DNA from: Spirochaetaceae bacterium
Lineage (GTDB): Bacteria > Spirochaetota > Spirochaetia > UBA9216
Length of the DNA stretch: 8,108 nt
Reading direction: 5' to 3'
Assembly (NCBI GenBank): GCA_028527945.1
Contig: JAQQAK010000033.1
Location: 1-8,108 of the forward strand
The notes beneath the pieces were generated by a model. That model had not been told where the DNA came from. It did no database searches and worked only from the letters and a program-made list of their open reading frames with translations. A program made the position numbers and the translations under genes. Shown here piece after piece: positions 7,416 through 8,108 of the stretch (within the stretch, counting starts at the first letter, position 1; the number at the start of each line of letters is the position of its first letter).

Positions 7416-7448
7416 TTGACAAATGCAATAAAAGGGAGTAGTTAAAAT
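7416..7448 (+). promoter_or_regulatory. Possible promoter of the response regulator
   Basis: A perfect -35 hexamer TTGACA (7416-7421) precedes TAAAAT (7443-7448), which is five of six matches to the -10 consensus. The spacer is 21 bases instead of the usual 17, so the pair is weak unless aided by a regulator. No better -10 lies at 17 bases. Transcription would begin near 7455 and leave a leader of roughly 85 bases. Confidence 0.3.
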
Positions 7449-7450
7449 AT

Positions 7451-7515
7451 ACCGTCTTTTTTTTTATCAGAAATTTAAATAAAAACTAACAATATTATTT
7501 TGTACTCCAGACGGT
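7451..7515 (+). repeat. Spaced 7-bp inverted repeat in the regulator leader
   Basis: ACCGTCT (7451-7457) and AGACGGT (7509-7515) are exact reverse complements separated by 51 AT-rich bases. They stand out because they are among the few GC-containing words in this region. They could pair in the leader RNA, or be two sites for a DNA-binding protein flanking the transcription start. No function is assigned. Confidence 0.4.
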
Positions 7516-7528
7516 TTCAAATTCTTTC

Positions 7529-7534
7529 AGGAGA
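7529..7534 (+). promoter_or_regulatory. Ribosome binding site of the response regulator
   Basis: AGGAGA ends five bases before the ATG at 7540. It supports this start, which also places the receiver motif LLIVDDE exactly at the N-terminus as the family expects. Confidence 0.75.
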
Positions 7535-7539
7535 CTTGT

Positions 7540-8108
7540 ATGCTAAAACTTCTTATTGTTGATGATGAAAAAAAAGTTTGCCAACTAATTGAATACATCC
7601 TCGACTGGAAAAACCTTGGAATATCTATAATAGGCACAGCTAATGATGGAGAAACAGCATACAAAAAAATCCTGGAAGAAGAGCCTGACATTGTAATAAC
7701 AGATATTCGAATTCCAATTTATGATGGAATTGAAATAATAAAAAAAACCAGAGAACAGGGCTTGGATGTTTCTTTTATAATAATCAGCGGCTACAGTCAG
7801 TTTGAATATGCTCAGAGCGCTATCCAATTTGGTGTAGTTAATTATCTTCTAAAACCAATTAAAAAAAAAGAACTTCAAATATCAATTGAAAAAATAATAA
7901 AAAAGAAAGAAACAAAAAATGCTTTTGAAAAAGAAAATAAGGTACTAAAAAAACATTTGGCAATTAATGAGCAAAATAATAGAGCCAATTTTCTAAAAGA
8001 TCTTTTGACTATTTCTCCAGAAAAAGAAGATAATTATTTTCAGAGAAAAGAAATAGAAGACATTAATAAAAAATATTCATGCAACTTTCAGCAAGGATAT
8101 TTTTTTCT
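7540..8108 (+). CDS. YesN/AraC-type response regulator (C-terminus missing at window edge)
   Basis: Predicted two-component transcription regulator; 189 complete codons are present. The receiver domain (about 1-125) has all key residues: acidic pair D8-D9, phosphoacceptor D55 in VITDIRIP, switch S83 in IISGYSQF and K105 in LLKPI. The DIRIP and ISGYSQFEYA wording with a following lysine-rich, probably helical linker is typical of YesN proteins, which end in an AraC-type helix-turn-helix; that domain would lie beyond the window, so the output domain is inferred. YesN regulators usually pair with a YesM-type sensor kinase, which may be downstream. The gene is divergent from the mgl operon, suggesting it controls it. 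The linker region is extremely A-rich (8 G/C in bases 7861-7920) with A runs of 8 and 9, unlike the operon genes. Confidence 0.9.
   Translation, partial: MLKLLIVDDEKKVCQLIEYILDWKNLGISIIGTANDGETAYKKILEEEPDIVITDIRIPIYDGIEIIKKTREQGLDVSFIIISGYSQFEYAQSAIQFGVVNYLLKPIKKKELQISIEKIIKKKETKNAFEKENKVLKKHLAINEQNNRANFLKDLLTISPEKEDNYFQRKEIEDINKKYSCNFQQGYFF

Larger units (their letters stand above)
7199..7539. other. Divergent intergenic region between mglB and the response regulator
   Basis: This 341-base very AT-rich stretch holds no gene that I can support. It must contain the control region of the leftward mgl operon and probably of the rightward regulator. Visible elements are listed separately: a small inverted repeat next to the mglB ribosome site, A/T-rich direct repeats at 7283-7337, a TTGACA hexamer at 7416, and a 7-bp inverted repeat in the regulator leader. 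I could not find a convincing, well-spaced -35/-10 pair for mglB, which would fit an activator-dependent promoter but may also reflect unfamiliar sigma-factor preferences. Confidence 0.7.

Noticed and set aside
7456..7466. Poly-T tract as a terminator in the divergent region
   Set aside because: No stable GC-rich stem precedes it, and no rightward gene ends there.
7585..7827. 80-codon minus-strand open frame
   Set aside because: It is antisense to the receiver domain of the response regulator, whose motifs are unambiguous.
1..8108. CRISPR array, insertion sequence, tRNA or phage signature
   Set aside because: I saw no regularly spaced repeats, transposase frame, cloverleaf or integration site; nearly all the sequence is accounted for by the six genes and the divergent region.

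Overview
The window is an AT-rich bacterial sugar-utilisation locus. A five-gene operon reads leftwards (minus strand, 7198 to 1, running off the left edge), and a response-regulator gene reads rightwards from a shared 341-base divergent region and runs off the right edge. The proteins suggest a diderm, probably a treponeme-like spirochaete. The galactose-type binding protein has a Gram-negative style signal peptide, with an Ala-Asn-Gly-Thr-Gln-Glu start to the likely mature protein and no convincing Gram-positive lipobox. The base composition and the pairing of mglBAC with a YesN-type regulator also fit. This assignment is an inference from protein style; there is no rRNA or marker gene here.

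Layout, in order of transcription. mglB (7198-6140) encodes a periplasmic binding protein, mglA (6060-4567) a duplicated sugar ABC ATPase, and mglC (4544-3534) the permease. They are followed by a family 3 glycoside hydrolase (3516-1444) and a family 42 beta-galactosidase (1428 to beyond base 1, 476 codons present). Gaps are 15 to 22 bases except between mglB and mglA, where 79 bases hold a perfect 13-bp GC-rich hairpin. No terminator is visible inside the operon. On the plus strand, 7540 to beyond 8108 encodes the receiver domain and start of the linker of a YesN/AraC-type response regulator.

How the genes could work together: MglB captures a small sugar in the periplasm and MglAC imports it. 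Neither hydrolase has a signal peptide, so both should act on imported glycosides in the cytoplasm. That is notable because MglBAC is best known as a free galactose/glucose (and methyl-galactoside) importer. By my alignment to E. coli MglB, this binding protein keeps most sugar contacts and the calcium site but has Ala where E. coli has Asp154 and Gln where it has Asn256. My main hypothesis is that this Mgl system is tuned to small beta-galactosides or beta-glucosides (for example galactosylglycerol or a disaccharide) that are cut after uptake, probably under control of the divergent regulator.

I found no CRISPR array, insertion sequence, tRNA, rRNA or phage gene. The parts appear to be known families; the less explained features are the binding-site changes, the intercistronic hairpin, and the repeats in the divergent region.
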